The position numbers were made by a program, and so were the translations under genes. Source: Paenibacillus sp. GSMTC-2017 (GTDB lineage Bacteria > Bacillota > Bacilli > Paenibacillales > Paenibacillaceae). Taken from it: DNA of 64,000 nucleotides. The stretch is taken from assembly GCF_016019935.1 (NCBI RefSeq), contig NZ_JAECMT010000006.1, forward strand, positions 29,367-93,366. The letters are read 5' to 3'. Shown in pieces: positions 1 through 7,958 of this stretch (positions are counted from its first letter, which is position 1; the number at the start of each line of letters is the position of its first letter). The notes under the pieces were generated by a model. The model was given only the letters and a program-made list of their open reading frames with translations. It made no database searches and was not told the origin of the DNA.

Positions 1-167
1 CGTTGTTTGGATACAGATTCTACGTCCTTTAAAACTTGATGGAGATTCGCTAAACCATCAGGAGTGTGCTTGAAATGGAATGTTCCTCTAAATGGTTTTC
101 CACGCTCTAAAAAGGCTTGTCCATGACTTTCTTCTTTAGAAATATCTAGCCCAATAACTGGATTCAT
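1..167 (-). CDS. IS110-family transposase, N-terminal part (runs off left edge)
   Basis: Read leftwards from the ATG at 167 the protein starts MNPVIGLDISKEESHGQAF and stays open to the window edge, about 55 residues. This is the usual N-terminus of the DEDD transposase/recombinase of IS110 elements, and D8 in GLDIS would be its first catalytic acidic residue. A GGGAG ribosome site lies just before the ATG. Family members are about 400 residues long, so most of the gene lies outside the window and its integrity cannot be judged. The family assignment rests on recognition of the N-terminal motif. Confidence 0.8.
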   Translation of the reverse strand, partial: MNPVIGLDISKEESHGQAFLERGKPFRGTFHFKHTPDGLANLHQVLKDVESVSKQ

Positions 168-300
168 TTCATCTCTCCCTGTAAATGTAGATTTACTGGC
201 AGCCCCTACGGTTTCTTCTTGTCGCTCCATAGCATCGCTTGTTATTCGGGATCTTACGTCCTAACCAGCCTCAATCATGGTCATGACAAGTAGGGTGAAC
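168..300 (-). ncRNA. Candidate IS110 bridge RNA region upstream of the transposase
   Basis: In IS110-group elements the non-coding DNA upstream of the transposase encodes a bridge RNA that selects target and donor DNA. Here about 130-190 bases precede the transposase start, with no ORF. A TATAAT hexamer on the minus strand (plus 301-306) could serve as the -10 of a leftward transcript, although no good -35 is seen. Position and polarity fit a bridge RNA. The loops that pair with target and donor were not resolved by eye, and the outer end of the element was not located. Confidence 0.45.
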
Positions 301-365
301 ATTATAGCGCTCGGAATCAAGTCCCACGGGCAGGTACGTTCGACCAGGTTACCTTAATCCTCTAT

Positions 366-405
366 GCAAATGAAAAAAGGATCAACCAGAAAGAACTGGT
401 TGATC
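366..405 (-). terminator. Leftward rho-independent terminator
   Basis: A perfect 10-bp stem (380-389 with 396-405, GATCAACCAG/CTGGTTGATC) has a 6-nt loop. On the minus strand it is followed by CCTTTTTT. It would stop leftward transcription just before the IS110 end. The rest of 406-582 holds no ORF or clear signal. Confidence 0.65.
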
Positions 406-582
406 TCATAATACGAACGGGCAGATTAAGGCTATAAGTAAAGTGATAATTCACTTTGATAAATCCGAAATTGCTTTGTCGGTATTATTTTATGGCTTCG
501 TAAGGATTGCAAAACCATCGAAATAGGACAGTTTAAAACAGATGTTGTGCTGTAGTTGGTTTTATGAAGGGAAGGTATAGGG

Positions 583-987
583 GTGAGTATTTATTACGCT
601 TCAAGCAAAGAGGATATCACTAAGGATGCACTCCAAGAGTTATTTCTTTCGCTAGAATGGGAATCTGGCAAGTATCCAAACGAGCTTTTACAAGCAATCG
701 GAGGGTCTCATTCAATTGTTACCGCTTGGGATGGAGGAAAGCTTGTCGGTTTGATAAATGCTTTGTCAGACGGTGTTTTAACGGTATATTTTCATTATAT
801 GCTTATTAATCCGAGTTATCAGAGTATAGGTATAGGTACGGAAATGATGAATATAATGCTTGATCGATATAAAGGGTGTAAAACAAAAGTATTAATTTCT
901 TATCCTCATGCAGTGGATTTCTATAATAAATTTGGCTTTAGTACAGAGGATGGAGCTACACCAATGTTCATCTCAGAGTTGATATGA
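583..987 (+). CDS. GNAT-family N-acetyltransferase
   Basis: A 134-residue protein with the GNAT fold signature. The acetyl-CoA binding motif A is YQSIGIGTEMM, around residues 79-89, and a C-terminal HAVDFYNKFGF segment (about 109-119) matches the usual motif B. It would transfer an acetyl group from acetyl-CoA to an unidentified amine. The GTG start at 583 is preceded by GGGAAGG. The gene stands alone, and the palindromic repeat that begins at its stop codon probably acts as its terminator. Confidence 0.75.
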   Translation: MSIYYASSKEDITKDALQELFLSLEWESGKYPNELLQAIGGSHSIVTAWDGGKLVGLINALSDGVLTVYFHYMLINPSYQSIGIGTEMMNIMLDRYKGCKTKVLISYPHAVDFYNKFGFSTEDGATPMFISELI

Positions 988-1072
988 TTGAACTAACGGG
1001 GACACGTTTGTTCAATCACAGCGGCAGTCTAAGACTTTATTTATCAAGTCTTAGACTGCCGCTGCTTCTTTT
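985..1072 (+). repeat. Two-hairpin intergenic repeat, copy A; probable terminator
   Basis: Hairpin 1 (985-1018) has arms TGATTGAAC/GTTCAATCA and overlaps the stop codon of the acetyltransferase gene. Hairpin 2 (1020-1063) is a perfect 18-bp stem starting AGCGGCAGTCTAAGACTT with an 8-nt loop, followed by a T-rich tail. Related elements occur near 6753, 8783, 16413, 38283 and 54877. The rest of the 988-1291 gap shows no gene. Confidence 0.8.
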
Positions 1073-1291
1073 AATGAATCAGTCTAAAACTAATTTTTCT
1101 AAAAGCGGAGTAATCTCCAATTCAAAAACCCCGTTATATCAACAACTCCAGTCTATTACTTTATTTTCACTGAACAATAAATAGCAGATTCAGTGTCCTT
1201 TAAGAAAAGGAAGCGTACAAAGTACTGATTTTGAGGTAGAACAATCATTAATCTTATTAAATAAACCAATACCATTGCTCAAATTCACTTT

Positions 1292-3502
1292 TTAACCTCT
1301 CAAAGACCATACCACGCTTCCATCCGGGCGCAACATGACAACATTGCCATCGTCTTGAACGACGAGATAGCTACCCGGGTTACCACCTGTATTGGAAAAC
1401 CATACGATTTTTTTGCCTTCATCGAAGATGTATAAGTTGCCGTCGTGTTCCATATAACATGCCCCTGCCCGTGCAGCAGTTCCTGAAGCCCATAGTGCAT
1501 TTCTTGTAATCATCACTTGAGGAGGATAAGTCTTATTACAAGCAGTCAACATAACTGTCTTTTCAGCGATGATGGCCTTCGTTTCTTGAATTTGTTCCAT
1601 AATTTCAGCTTTTTTATTGGTCGGTGCTTTTTTGAGTTCTGTTTGAAGGTTAGTTAAAGCGTTCTGTAATCGCGTAATTTCAGCATCGATGGGGCGGCAC
1701 TCCGGAGCTAGCGGTCCGTTAGTCTTAATGATCTTATACAATACGAGATTGCCGTCTCCTTGAAACACCAATGAGTAGTCACCGCTCGGAGAGTGAATAC
1801 CTTGATCATAAGCTAGCGTTTCTCCAGGGCGAACGTCATTTCCCTTTGCAGCTGGGCCATTTGGTAGCCATAGTCCGCGATCCGGAGTCCATGGATGACG
1901 TTCCCAAGTCGCCCACCAATTTTCCGCCTCCGATGGGACGTAGCCCCCTTTTTCTTTTCTCCTGCGCACCAGATCGCTTAATCTGTTTTTGAGCTCACGT
2001 ACTTGTCGAATTGCATCGATACTATGCTCCATTCTTGGAGCCGGATGAACAGGTCTTCCATCTTTGGTTGTGAACTTGTAGCCACTGGCAGCGTATTCGA
2101 GCTTCCATATTTCATATCGGGTTAAATAAATAAGTTTCGTTTGTCTGTCCCGGGAATATTGTTCAGTCAGCCGTCGATAGTTGACCGGGTCAGCTTGCTT
2201 AGCCTGATAAGTATCGTCCGCTCTCATATAACCATAAGCCATTCGAATGTCTATTAATCCGGGGTCAATTGTCATTATGTCGTGTATATCGAGCTCTGGT
2301 TGAATAATCGTTACATTTACATTCGAATTAACATTCACGATATATGGCTCAATTTCGTTCTGCGCAATTTCATTAGACATAATATCGCTTGTAGCACGAG
2401 TCGCCACATCAATTAAATTAGCTACACCTACATCGAATGACGGGATGATGTTCCCAGAAAGAATTCCGCGGGGAGGGTCCATAGAATTGTCGGATGCCAT
2501 TACAGCAAAAATTTCAGTTGCTCCAGCTTGTATAGCTGCTTGAATCGGTACGATTTCGCGTACGCCGCCATCTACATAGTTCTCTGTGCCAAGCTTCACC
2601 GGAGAAAAGGCTAGCGGAATCGAGGCTGATGCAAGAGTACCTTCACTCAAGCTGATGCTCAGAGGAAGTGATTGCGGAGGATTAGCTCTATCACAGCTCG
2701 ACAACAGACCGTTCTGATGTGATATTTCGGCGTTCAGTTCTCGAATTTGCTCTATAATAGAGCTTTTATCATTAGTTGGAGCGATACGCAATTGGGCTTG
2801 AAGATGGTTCCTGCTTCTTTCAAGCTCCTCGATCTTCGTAGCAATTGGAATACATGCAGAAGCATGCAAAGGTACGGATTGAACGTAATACACACTATCT
2901 CGCTCTAGCAAATTCCCTTTCTCCGTCACATATCGTAATGCACCACTCTCAAGAGCGACGACGCTCATACGCAATTTAATACCACTTTGCGATACTTTTC
3001 GCGGGTCGAGTTTGCTTAAACTAATTAATTTTGCACGAATTGGATTCAAATTATAAAGGGATTGTGATTGGGCGCTCAATACCTTTTCAATTTCACTTTT
3101 CAGTTTATTGATATCACCCGAGTAATCACGTATTACCTGCACCAACCCATATGTCCCTAAAAACAAGTTAAAAGAGTCTTCTCTTATTTTTTTACTACGG
3201 AATGCATCATCTTTAATAAAATTCACGATAGTTGAATCTTCTATATTGGAAAACCATCCTTCCTTCACCCACATGTCTGATTCGACTATTAAATCGCGCC
3301 AAATACCGATCAATCCACGAAGACCCCTTGTGGCGTCGTTTCCGTCTCCTTCACCCTCCGCAAGTTTAACCGCATTAATGGCCCCTACTGAAGTCCCTGC
3401 AATAATGGCAGGTCTAATGTTTCTCTCATACAGGTAACGTACCGCCCCTACTTGGAAGTTTCCACGCGAGCCCCCGCCACTCAATACCAACCCAATTGTC
3501 AT
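1292..3502 (-). CDS. Patatin-like phospholipase with C-terminal bulb-type lectin domain
   Basis: Patatins are Ser-Asp dyad acyl hydrolases. The N-terminus has the oxyanion loop GGGSRG, the nucleophile motif GTSVG (near residue 38 of this 736-residue product) and the later DGG triplet with the Asp (YVDGG). The C-terminus carries bulb-type mannose-binding lectin repeats such as QGDGNLVLY, EHDGNLYIF and QDDGNVVML. A 61-residue coiled-coil module interrupts the patatin domain (about 217-277), and a second copy interrupts the lectin domain (about 602-662). The start at 3502 is chosen because AGGAGG lies 7 bp upstream; an ATG at 3523 is in frame but lacks such a site. No signal peptide is seen. The gene is divergent from the kinase gene at 3685. 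The substrate is unknown. Confidence 0.85.
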   Translation of the reverse strand: MTIGLVLSGGGSRGNFQVGAVRYLYERNIRPAIIAGTSVGAINAVKLAEGEGDGNDATRGLRGLIGIWRDLIVESDMWVKEGWFSNIEDSTIVNFIKDDAFRSKKIREDSFNLFLGTYGLVQVIRDYSGDINKLKSEIEKVLSAQSQSLYNLNPIRAKLISLSKLDPRKVSQSGIKLRMSVVALESGALRYVTEKGNLLERDSVYYVQSVPLHASACIPIATKIEELERSRNHLQAQLRIAPTNDKSSIIEQIRELNAEISHQNGLLSSCDRANPPQSLPLSISLSEGTLASASIPLAFSPVKLGTENYVDGGVREIVPIQAAIQAGATEIFAVMASDNSMDPPRGILSGNIIPSFDVGVANLIDVATRATSDIMSNEIAQNEIEPYIVNVNSNVNVTIIQPELDIHDIMTIDPGLIDIRMAYGYMRADDTYQAKQADPVNYRRLTEQYSRDRQTKLIYLTRYEIWKLEYAASGYKFTTKDGRPVHPAPRMEHSIDAIRQVRELKNRLSDLVRRRKEKGGYVPSEAENWWATWERHPWTPDRGLWLPNGPAAKGNDVRPGETLAYDQGIHSPSGDYSLVFQGDGNLVLYKIIKTNGPLAPECRPIDAEITRLQNALTNLQTELKKAPTNKKAEIMEQIQETKAIIAEKTVMLTACNKTYPPQVMITRNALWASGTAARAGACYMEHDGNLYIFDEGKKIVWFSNTGGNPGSYLVVQDDGNVVMLRPDGSVVWSLRG

Positions 3503-3601
3503 TTCATTTCCTCCTAGTTTCATTTACTTGCCTTCCATCATCGTAAAATTTCCCTTATCCCGCTCACAAGAGGTACATGCCTAATCCCACTAAGGATTTT
3601 T

Positions 3602-3648
3602 CCGGGAACGTTTTTCCCGGTTCTGCCGGGAAAGTCGTATGGTATAAT
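3602..3648 (+). promoter_or_regulatory. Triple half-site operator with -10 TATAAT before the sensor kinase gene
   Basis: Three copies of one 7-mer occur in alternating orientation: CCGGGAA at 3602, TTCCCGG at 3614 and CCGGGAA at 3627. They end just before TATAAT at 3643-3648. No good -35 is visible, as expected of an activator-dependent promoter. The NarL-type regulator encoded downstream is the obvious candidate protein. This promoter lies inside the upstream extension of the kinase frame, which supports a later start. Confidence 0.55.
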
Positions 3649-3684
3649 TTTCATCAATCACTCATCTTGAAAGGATTTATGAAT

Positions 3685-5766
3685 ATGCGCCTTATCCTAC
3701 AAAATCAAGCTAGCTTCAGCTACCTACTGGGACTGCATTTGCTTTGGTGGATAATTACTGCTACTTCGGTCGTGGCTTCGCTTTATGGTCATTTCGGAAG
3801 TTGGGGCTTCTATAGCACTTCATGCGGGGATGGGTTCTGCAATAGTTACTTTCAGATGAATACGTCCCAACTAATTCATCTTGAAGAGATCGGGATTTCT
3901 CCAGATCTCTATGGGAGTCTTACGAACATCCTCTTAGCGCTTCAGAATTTGTCTTCATGGGCTATCGGTTTTCTCCTTTACCGTTACGGTTGGAAAGATC
4001 GTTACTGTGTGATGGCTTCATTGCTTCTCATCGCCACAGGTACCTATTACAGCACCGAAAATCATTTTTATGTCGATCATCCTCTTATGAACGTTCTTGT
4101 TACCGGATTGAATATGATCGGAGTTATCTATGTTGTTTTCCTGTTTTTGCTCCCTTCCGGGCGATTCAATCCTCGCTGGACTGCGGTTTTTGCTTTTGTC
4201 TGGACCACACACAGCTTTCTTCGTCACTTTGTTCCTAACATTCCTTATCTGAAAGTTTCTCCATGGTTTTTTTTCGCCTATTTTATCGTGTTACATCTTA
4301 TTGTCCTTTACATACAGACCGAACGCTTCTTCAGTGAGTCTTCGCCAGAAAAACGTCGTCAATTGATTTGGTTAATAGCCGGATTAGCGGGTTTTATTGT
4401 CGCAAGTATACTTACACCACTCCCTTTTTTTAACGAGCACGGAATATGGAGACTAATCGTTCAAATCACACTGTATACAAGCTTGTTATTTCTTCCATTT
4501 TCTATAGGTTTAATGATACTTGAGACAAGAGCTCGCAATATGTCCGGCGCTTTCAACCGCACGATGGTGTACGCTCTGCTGAGCGTCTTTGGCATCATGG
4601 TTTACGTGCTTTTATTGGGTACGTTTGGAGCTCTAGTACAGGGGAAAGTGCCTGCCATCGTTTCGCTATTAGCTACCGGACTGATCGCTGTCGCCTTTCA
4701 ACCGCTCAGGGAATTCGTTCAACGTGAAGTGAATCTCCTCGTCTATGGCGAGCGAGAAGATCCCTACGTTGTGCTCTCCATGTTGACCAAACAATTGGAA
4801 GCTTCATTGTCACATCGATCTTTTCTTCCTGCCGTTGTTGCCAAACTCGCCTCCATTCTGCGAGTACCCTACACGACTATTGACATTTACGGACAGGATG
4901 GAGCAGAACGGCTTGCCACATTCGGAAAGGAAACCCGCATCATCCGTACGATTGAACTTGAAGTGAATGGTGAAGCAGTAGGACAACTCGTTCTAGGGGG
5001 AGAAAAGCTTCACGGAACGATGCTTCCAAGCAAGCAATTAAAAATGGAAGATCTCATTCGTCAAGTAAGCATCGCCATCCATTCCGTGAAACTTGCCGAA
5101 GACCTTCGAAAATCGAGGGAAAACTTAATTACTGCTCGGGAGGAAGAACGCCGACGGCTTCGGCGGGATTTGCACGACGGACTAGGTTCCTCTCTAGCCA
5201 GCATGATACTTCGTCTGGATGAAGCGATCCACCAGTACTCTCTTCTGGGCCAGCCGAACAACTCAAAGCAAGTGATGGAGGCCGTTCGATTACAACTGAA
5301 AGAATCGATAACCGACATTCGACGACTTGTCTATTCGTTGCGACCGCCCACCCTAGATGAATTCGGTTTGGTCTTTTCCCTACAAGAACTTATTTTGCAA
5401 TATCAAAACCCTGCCCTTCAAATCATCATGGAGGGAGCAGAACGAGATCTAGAGGTTTCTGCAGCGGTGGAAGTTGCTGTTTTCCGGATCGTTCAAGAGG
5501 CACTTACGAACGTCATTCATCATGCGAACGCCAGCACTTGTCGCATCATACTGCGACTTGAAGATCACTTTTTTCACATCCAAATAACGGATAATGGAAA
5601 TGGAATGCCCTTACATGTAAAACCAGGAGTTGGAGTATGTTCGATGAGGGAGCGCGCAGAGGAGCTAGGTGGATCATTTCATTTGATTTCAGCCCCGGAC
5701 AAAGGAACTGACATTCAAGTTCATCTGCCGGTTGAGAAAAGGAGGACTGACTGTGCAACATGTTGA
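3685..5766 (+). CDS. NarL-family sensor histidine kinase, multi-pass membrane (ComP-like architecture)
   Basis: About 693 residues. The N-terminal half has roughly eight to ten hydrophobic segments. It is followed by a GAF-like region after LLVYGEREDPY, then a HisKA_3 dimerisation helix with phosphoacceptor His in RRDLHDGLGSS, and a HATPase_c domain (VQEALTNVIHHANA and ITDNGNGM). It should autophosphorylate in response to a membrane-perceived signal and pass phosphate to the NarL-type regulator encoded next, with which it overlaps by 14 bp. The frame is open from 3577, but AAAGGA at 3670-3675 lies 9 bp before the ATG at 3685 and a promoter lies upstream of it, so 3685 is preferred. The signal is unknown; the ComP comparison rests on topology only. 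Confidence 0.85.
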   Translation: MRLILQNQASFSYLLGLHLLWWIITATSVVASLYGHFGSWGFYSTSCGDGFCNSYFQMNTSQLIHLEEIGISPDLYGSLTNILLALQNLSSWAIGFLLYRYGWKDRYCVMASLLLIATGTYYSTENHFYVDHPLMNVLVTGLNMIGVIYVVFLFLLPSGRFNPRWTAVFAFVWTTHSFLRHFVPNIPYLKVSPWFFFAYFIVLHLIVLYIQTERFFSESSPEKRRQLIWLIAGLAGFIVASILTPLPFFNEHGIWRLIVQITLYTSLLFLPFSIGLMILETRARNMSGAFNRTMVYALLSVFGIMVYVLLLGTFGALVQGKVPAIVSLLATGLIAVAFQPLREFVQREVNLLVYGEREDPYVVLSMLTKQLEASLSHRSFLPAVVAKLASILRVPYTTIDIYGQDGAERLATFGKETRIIRTIELEVNGEAVGQLVLGGEKLHGTMLPSKQLKMEDLIRQVSIAIHSVKLAEDLRKSRENLITAREEERRRLRRDLHDGLGSSLASMILRLDEAIHQYSLLGQPNNSKQVMEAVRLQLKESITDIRRLVYSLRPPTLDEFGLVFSLQELILQYQNPALQIIMEGAERDLEVSAAVEVAVFRIVQEALTNVIHHANASTCRIILRLEDHFFHIQITDNGNGMPLHVKPGVGVCSMRERAEELGGSFHLISAPDKGTDIQVHLPVEKRRTDCATC

Positions 5767-6418
5767 GAAAGAAACATTACGAATTTTATTAGCAGATGAT
5801 CATCCGATGTTTTGCGAAGGGCTCGTTGCTATTTTCCATTCCGTAGAGGGCTTGGAAGTTGTGGGACTGGCAACTAACGGGACCCAGGCTGTTCATCTAG
5901 CCGAAAATCTTCAACCCGATGTCATTCTAATGGATGTGAATATGCCAGGCTTGAATGGTATTGAAGCAACCCAGGAAATTATTCGGACTTCTCCTCATAT
6001 CGGAATATTGATTTTAACGATGTTCGATGACGACACATCCGTATTTACCGCAATGAGGTCAGGCGCACGTGGTTATTTACTTAAGGGAGCGCACAAAGAA
6101 GAAATCGTTAGGGCTATTCAAGTTGTTGGATGCGGGGAGGCGATTTTCAGTGCGACGATTGCCCGAAAATTAATGTTTTACTTTGATTCAATGATGAATA
6201 AAGCAGCCGGCAATGTCCTATTTCCTCAATTAACGGGTCGGGAAAAAGAAGTTCTGGAATGGATTGCACGCGATCTAAGCAACACTGAAATATCTCGACA
6301 GTTAGGACTTTCACTAAAAACAGTCCGCAACCATGTGTCCAATATTCTGAACAAGCTACAAGTTGCAGACAGAACGAAAGCAATCATCCTTGCTAAGGAA
6401 GCCGGAATGGGCGGCTGA
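5753..6418 (+). CDS. NarL/FixJ-family response regulator
   Basis: A 221-residue two-domain regulator. The receiver has the acidic pair DD near the start (LLADDHPM), the phosphoacceptor Asp in VILMDVNMPG and the conserved Lys in YLLKGA. The C-terminal LuxR-type helix-turn-helix reads LTGREKEVLEWIARDLSN through KTVRNHVSNILNKLQV. The GTG at 5753 is chosen because AAAAGGAGG ends 7 bp upstream. The frame also contains an ATG at 5732 without such a site. It pairs with the overlapping kinase gene and may act at the three-half-site operator upstream of it. Confidence 0.9.
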   Translation: MQHVEKETLRILLADDHPMFCEGLVAIFHSVEGLEVVGLATNGTQAVHLAENLQPDVILMDVNMPGLNGIEATQEIIRTSPHIGILILTMFDDDTSVFTAMRSGARGYLLKGAHKEEIVRAIQVVGCGEAIFSATIARKLMFYFDSMMNKAAGNVLFPQLTGREKEVLEWIARDLSNTEISRQLGLSLKTVRNHVSNILNKLQVADRTKAIILAKEAGMGG

Positions 6419-6752
6419 AGTATGGATCGCCGCCTATTTCTTATCTTATTTTTGTGGATATATTTAACATTTTGAAGTATTTAAAGCTCCAAACACGCTT
6501 TTCAACTTGATCAAAGAGAATTTTTAAAGCCATTTAATCTTTAAGAAATTACACTCAGTAAATACCCCTAGCTAATTTGTTTTTATGTAACTATTTATGC
6601 CAATATCATACACGAGGCTAGATACTTATGGGCGTCTGGGAATACATCGTTTCACAAAGAGGAAGTAGCCATGAAAGTCTCGTTATTAATAGTAGAAGAT
6701 ATTTTTAGAATATCTATGGACGATATTCGTATCTAGGTCATCTTGGCATCGC

Positions 6753-6830
6753 GTTGAACTCCCTAACGGTTAACGTTAGTTCAACAACACAGCGGCAGTC
6801 TACTTTATTTTCTCAGTCTATATTTGTTGA
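6753..6830 (+). repeat. Two-hairpin intergenic repeat, copy B (degenerate)
   Basis: Hairpin 1 has arms GTTGAACT (6753-6760) and AGTTCAAC (6778-6785). It is followed by AGCGGCAGTCTAC and a decayed second hairpin. The rest of the 6419-6891 gap has no convincing gene. A 21-codon frame from the ATG at about 6671, preceded by GAGGAAG, is the only reading and was not accepted. Confidence 0.6.
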
Positions 6831-6891
6831 ATTATCAATCTTTAATATAAAATATCAAACTTTATTTTAAAGCTTTGATCCAATAATCTCA

Positions 6892-7260
6892 GTGTACTTT
6901 GCGGCAATCAAATTGTTTTCAGAACTGGGTTTGAATGTAATAGTAGATACTGTAATTGAAAATGACAAGTGGTTTAATGATTGTCTTGATCTATTTGTCG
7001 ATCAGCCTACTTTATTTATAGGTGTAATATGCTCAAAAGAAGAACTCATAAGAAGAGAAAAAGCGAGAGGAGATAGAAATATTGGACTAGCAGCTGCACA
7101 GTTCAGCAAAGTATATTGCATTGATGAATATGATCTTTAAGTAAATACAGAAGAGATGAATCCAATAGAATGTGCCGAAAAGATATTACGTTTTATTGAG
7201 TCCAATAAGGAATACACGGTATTTAAGAAATTAAGTAAAAGAAATGTTTGTGTTTCATAG
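6892..7260 (+). pseudogene. Chloramphenicol phosphotransferase-like protein, 5'-truncated and interrupted by a stop
   Basis: The reading frame resembles the C-terminal two thirds of the CPT family: NVIVDTVIEN, then CLDLFVDQPTLFIGVIC, then RREKARGDRNIGLAAAQF. The N-terminal P-loop (GxxGxGKS-type) is absent, and no start with a ribosome site precedes it. At 7138-7140 a TAA sits where the family usually has Glu (YDL-E-V-T). After it the same frame continues with VNTEEMNPIECAEKILRFIE to a natural-looking end at 7260. Both the missing kinase loop and the nonsense codon argue for a dead gene. It may be one of three phenicol-related genes in the window, with catA and the ABC-F gene. Confidence 0.7.
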
Positions 7261-7429
7261 AAAGCGTATCCATCAGATCACTCCATGTTTAAGCATTAAA
7301 CAATTGGATAACTCAAAATAGCAATCGATAAGAAATCGCTATATCAGTAATAACTTAGAATAACAGTAGATTCAAAAATTCATAGATCTAGTGTGGCAAA
7401 CGTCATGATTATGAAGGAGGAACATAGTA

Positions 7430-7906
7430 GTGACCGAAAAGAATGCTTCCCTTGCTCCACACGATCCGTCCAAGCCGCATCCTGCTCTTGCTCGATTGAA
7501 TGTGTTTGTAGGTAAATGGAATACGGAAGGACTAATTAAGGTGAGTCCAACTGGCACGGCTGTCAAGCTGAAAGCGACTGATATTTATGAATGGCTGCCT
7601 GGTGGGTTTTTCCTTATTCATTACGTGGATGGCTATATGGGGGACGAAGAGGTTAAAACCATCGAGATCATAGGTTATGATACTGTAAGTCAGACATATT
7701 TCACACACTCGTATGATAACCGAGGTAGCGTCGGCACGTACCAAGCGAATCTGCTTGATGCTATCTGGACGATTACTGGAAAATCAGAGCGCTTCACAGG
7801 TATGTTTAGTGATGACGGCAACACTTTAACCGGCAGTTGGGAGCTGTCAGGCGATGATGACATGTGGGTACCTTGGATGGATATCAAGTTGATAAAAGTC
7901 GTTTAG
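7430..7906 (+). CDS. DUF1579-family protein
   Basis: A 158-residue soluble protein with the family pattern: HPALARLNVFVGKWNTEG near the N-terminus, a beta-rich core (YEWLPGGFFLIHYVDG, IIGYDTVSQTYFTHSYDNRG) and WTITGKSERFTG near the end. The family is lipocalin-like in predicted shape and has no assigned reaction. The start is GTG at 7430 with AAGGAGG about 10 bp upstream. It is a single gene between the pseudogene and an acetyltransferase gene. Confidence 0.75.
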   Translation: MTEKNASLAPHDPSKPHPALARLNVFVGKWNTEGLIKVSPTGTAVKLKATDIYEWLPGGFFLIHYVDGYMGDEEVKTIEIIGYDTVSQTYFTHSYDNRGSVGTYQANLLDAIWTITGKSERFTGMFSDDGNTLTGSWELSGDDDMWVPWMDIKLIKVV

Positions 7907-7958
7907 CTGAAAATTCCCCAAACTAAAAGACTGAAGATAGTGTTAACTTAACGGGGAG

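Noticed and set aside
984..1184. 66-residue frame after the first acetyltransferase gene
   Set aside because: It is a translation of the two-hairpin repeat and its AT-rich flank, with no ribosome site or protein-like composition.
3577..3684. Upstream extension of the NarL-type kinase
   Set aside because: The extension covers the operator half-sites and TATAAT and has no ribosome site at its first ATG.
6671..6736. 21-codon frame with a GAGGAAG site
   Set aside because: It resembles the start of a response regulator but stops early, with no continuation in any frame; too little to call.
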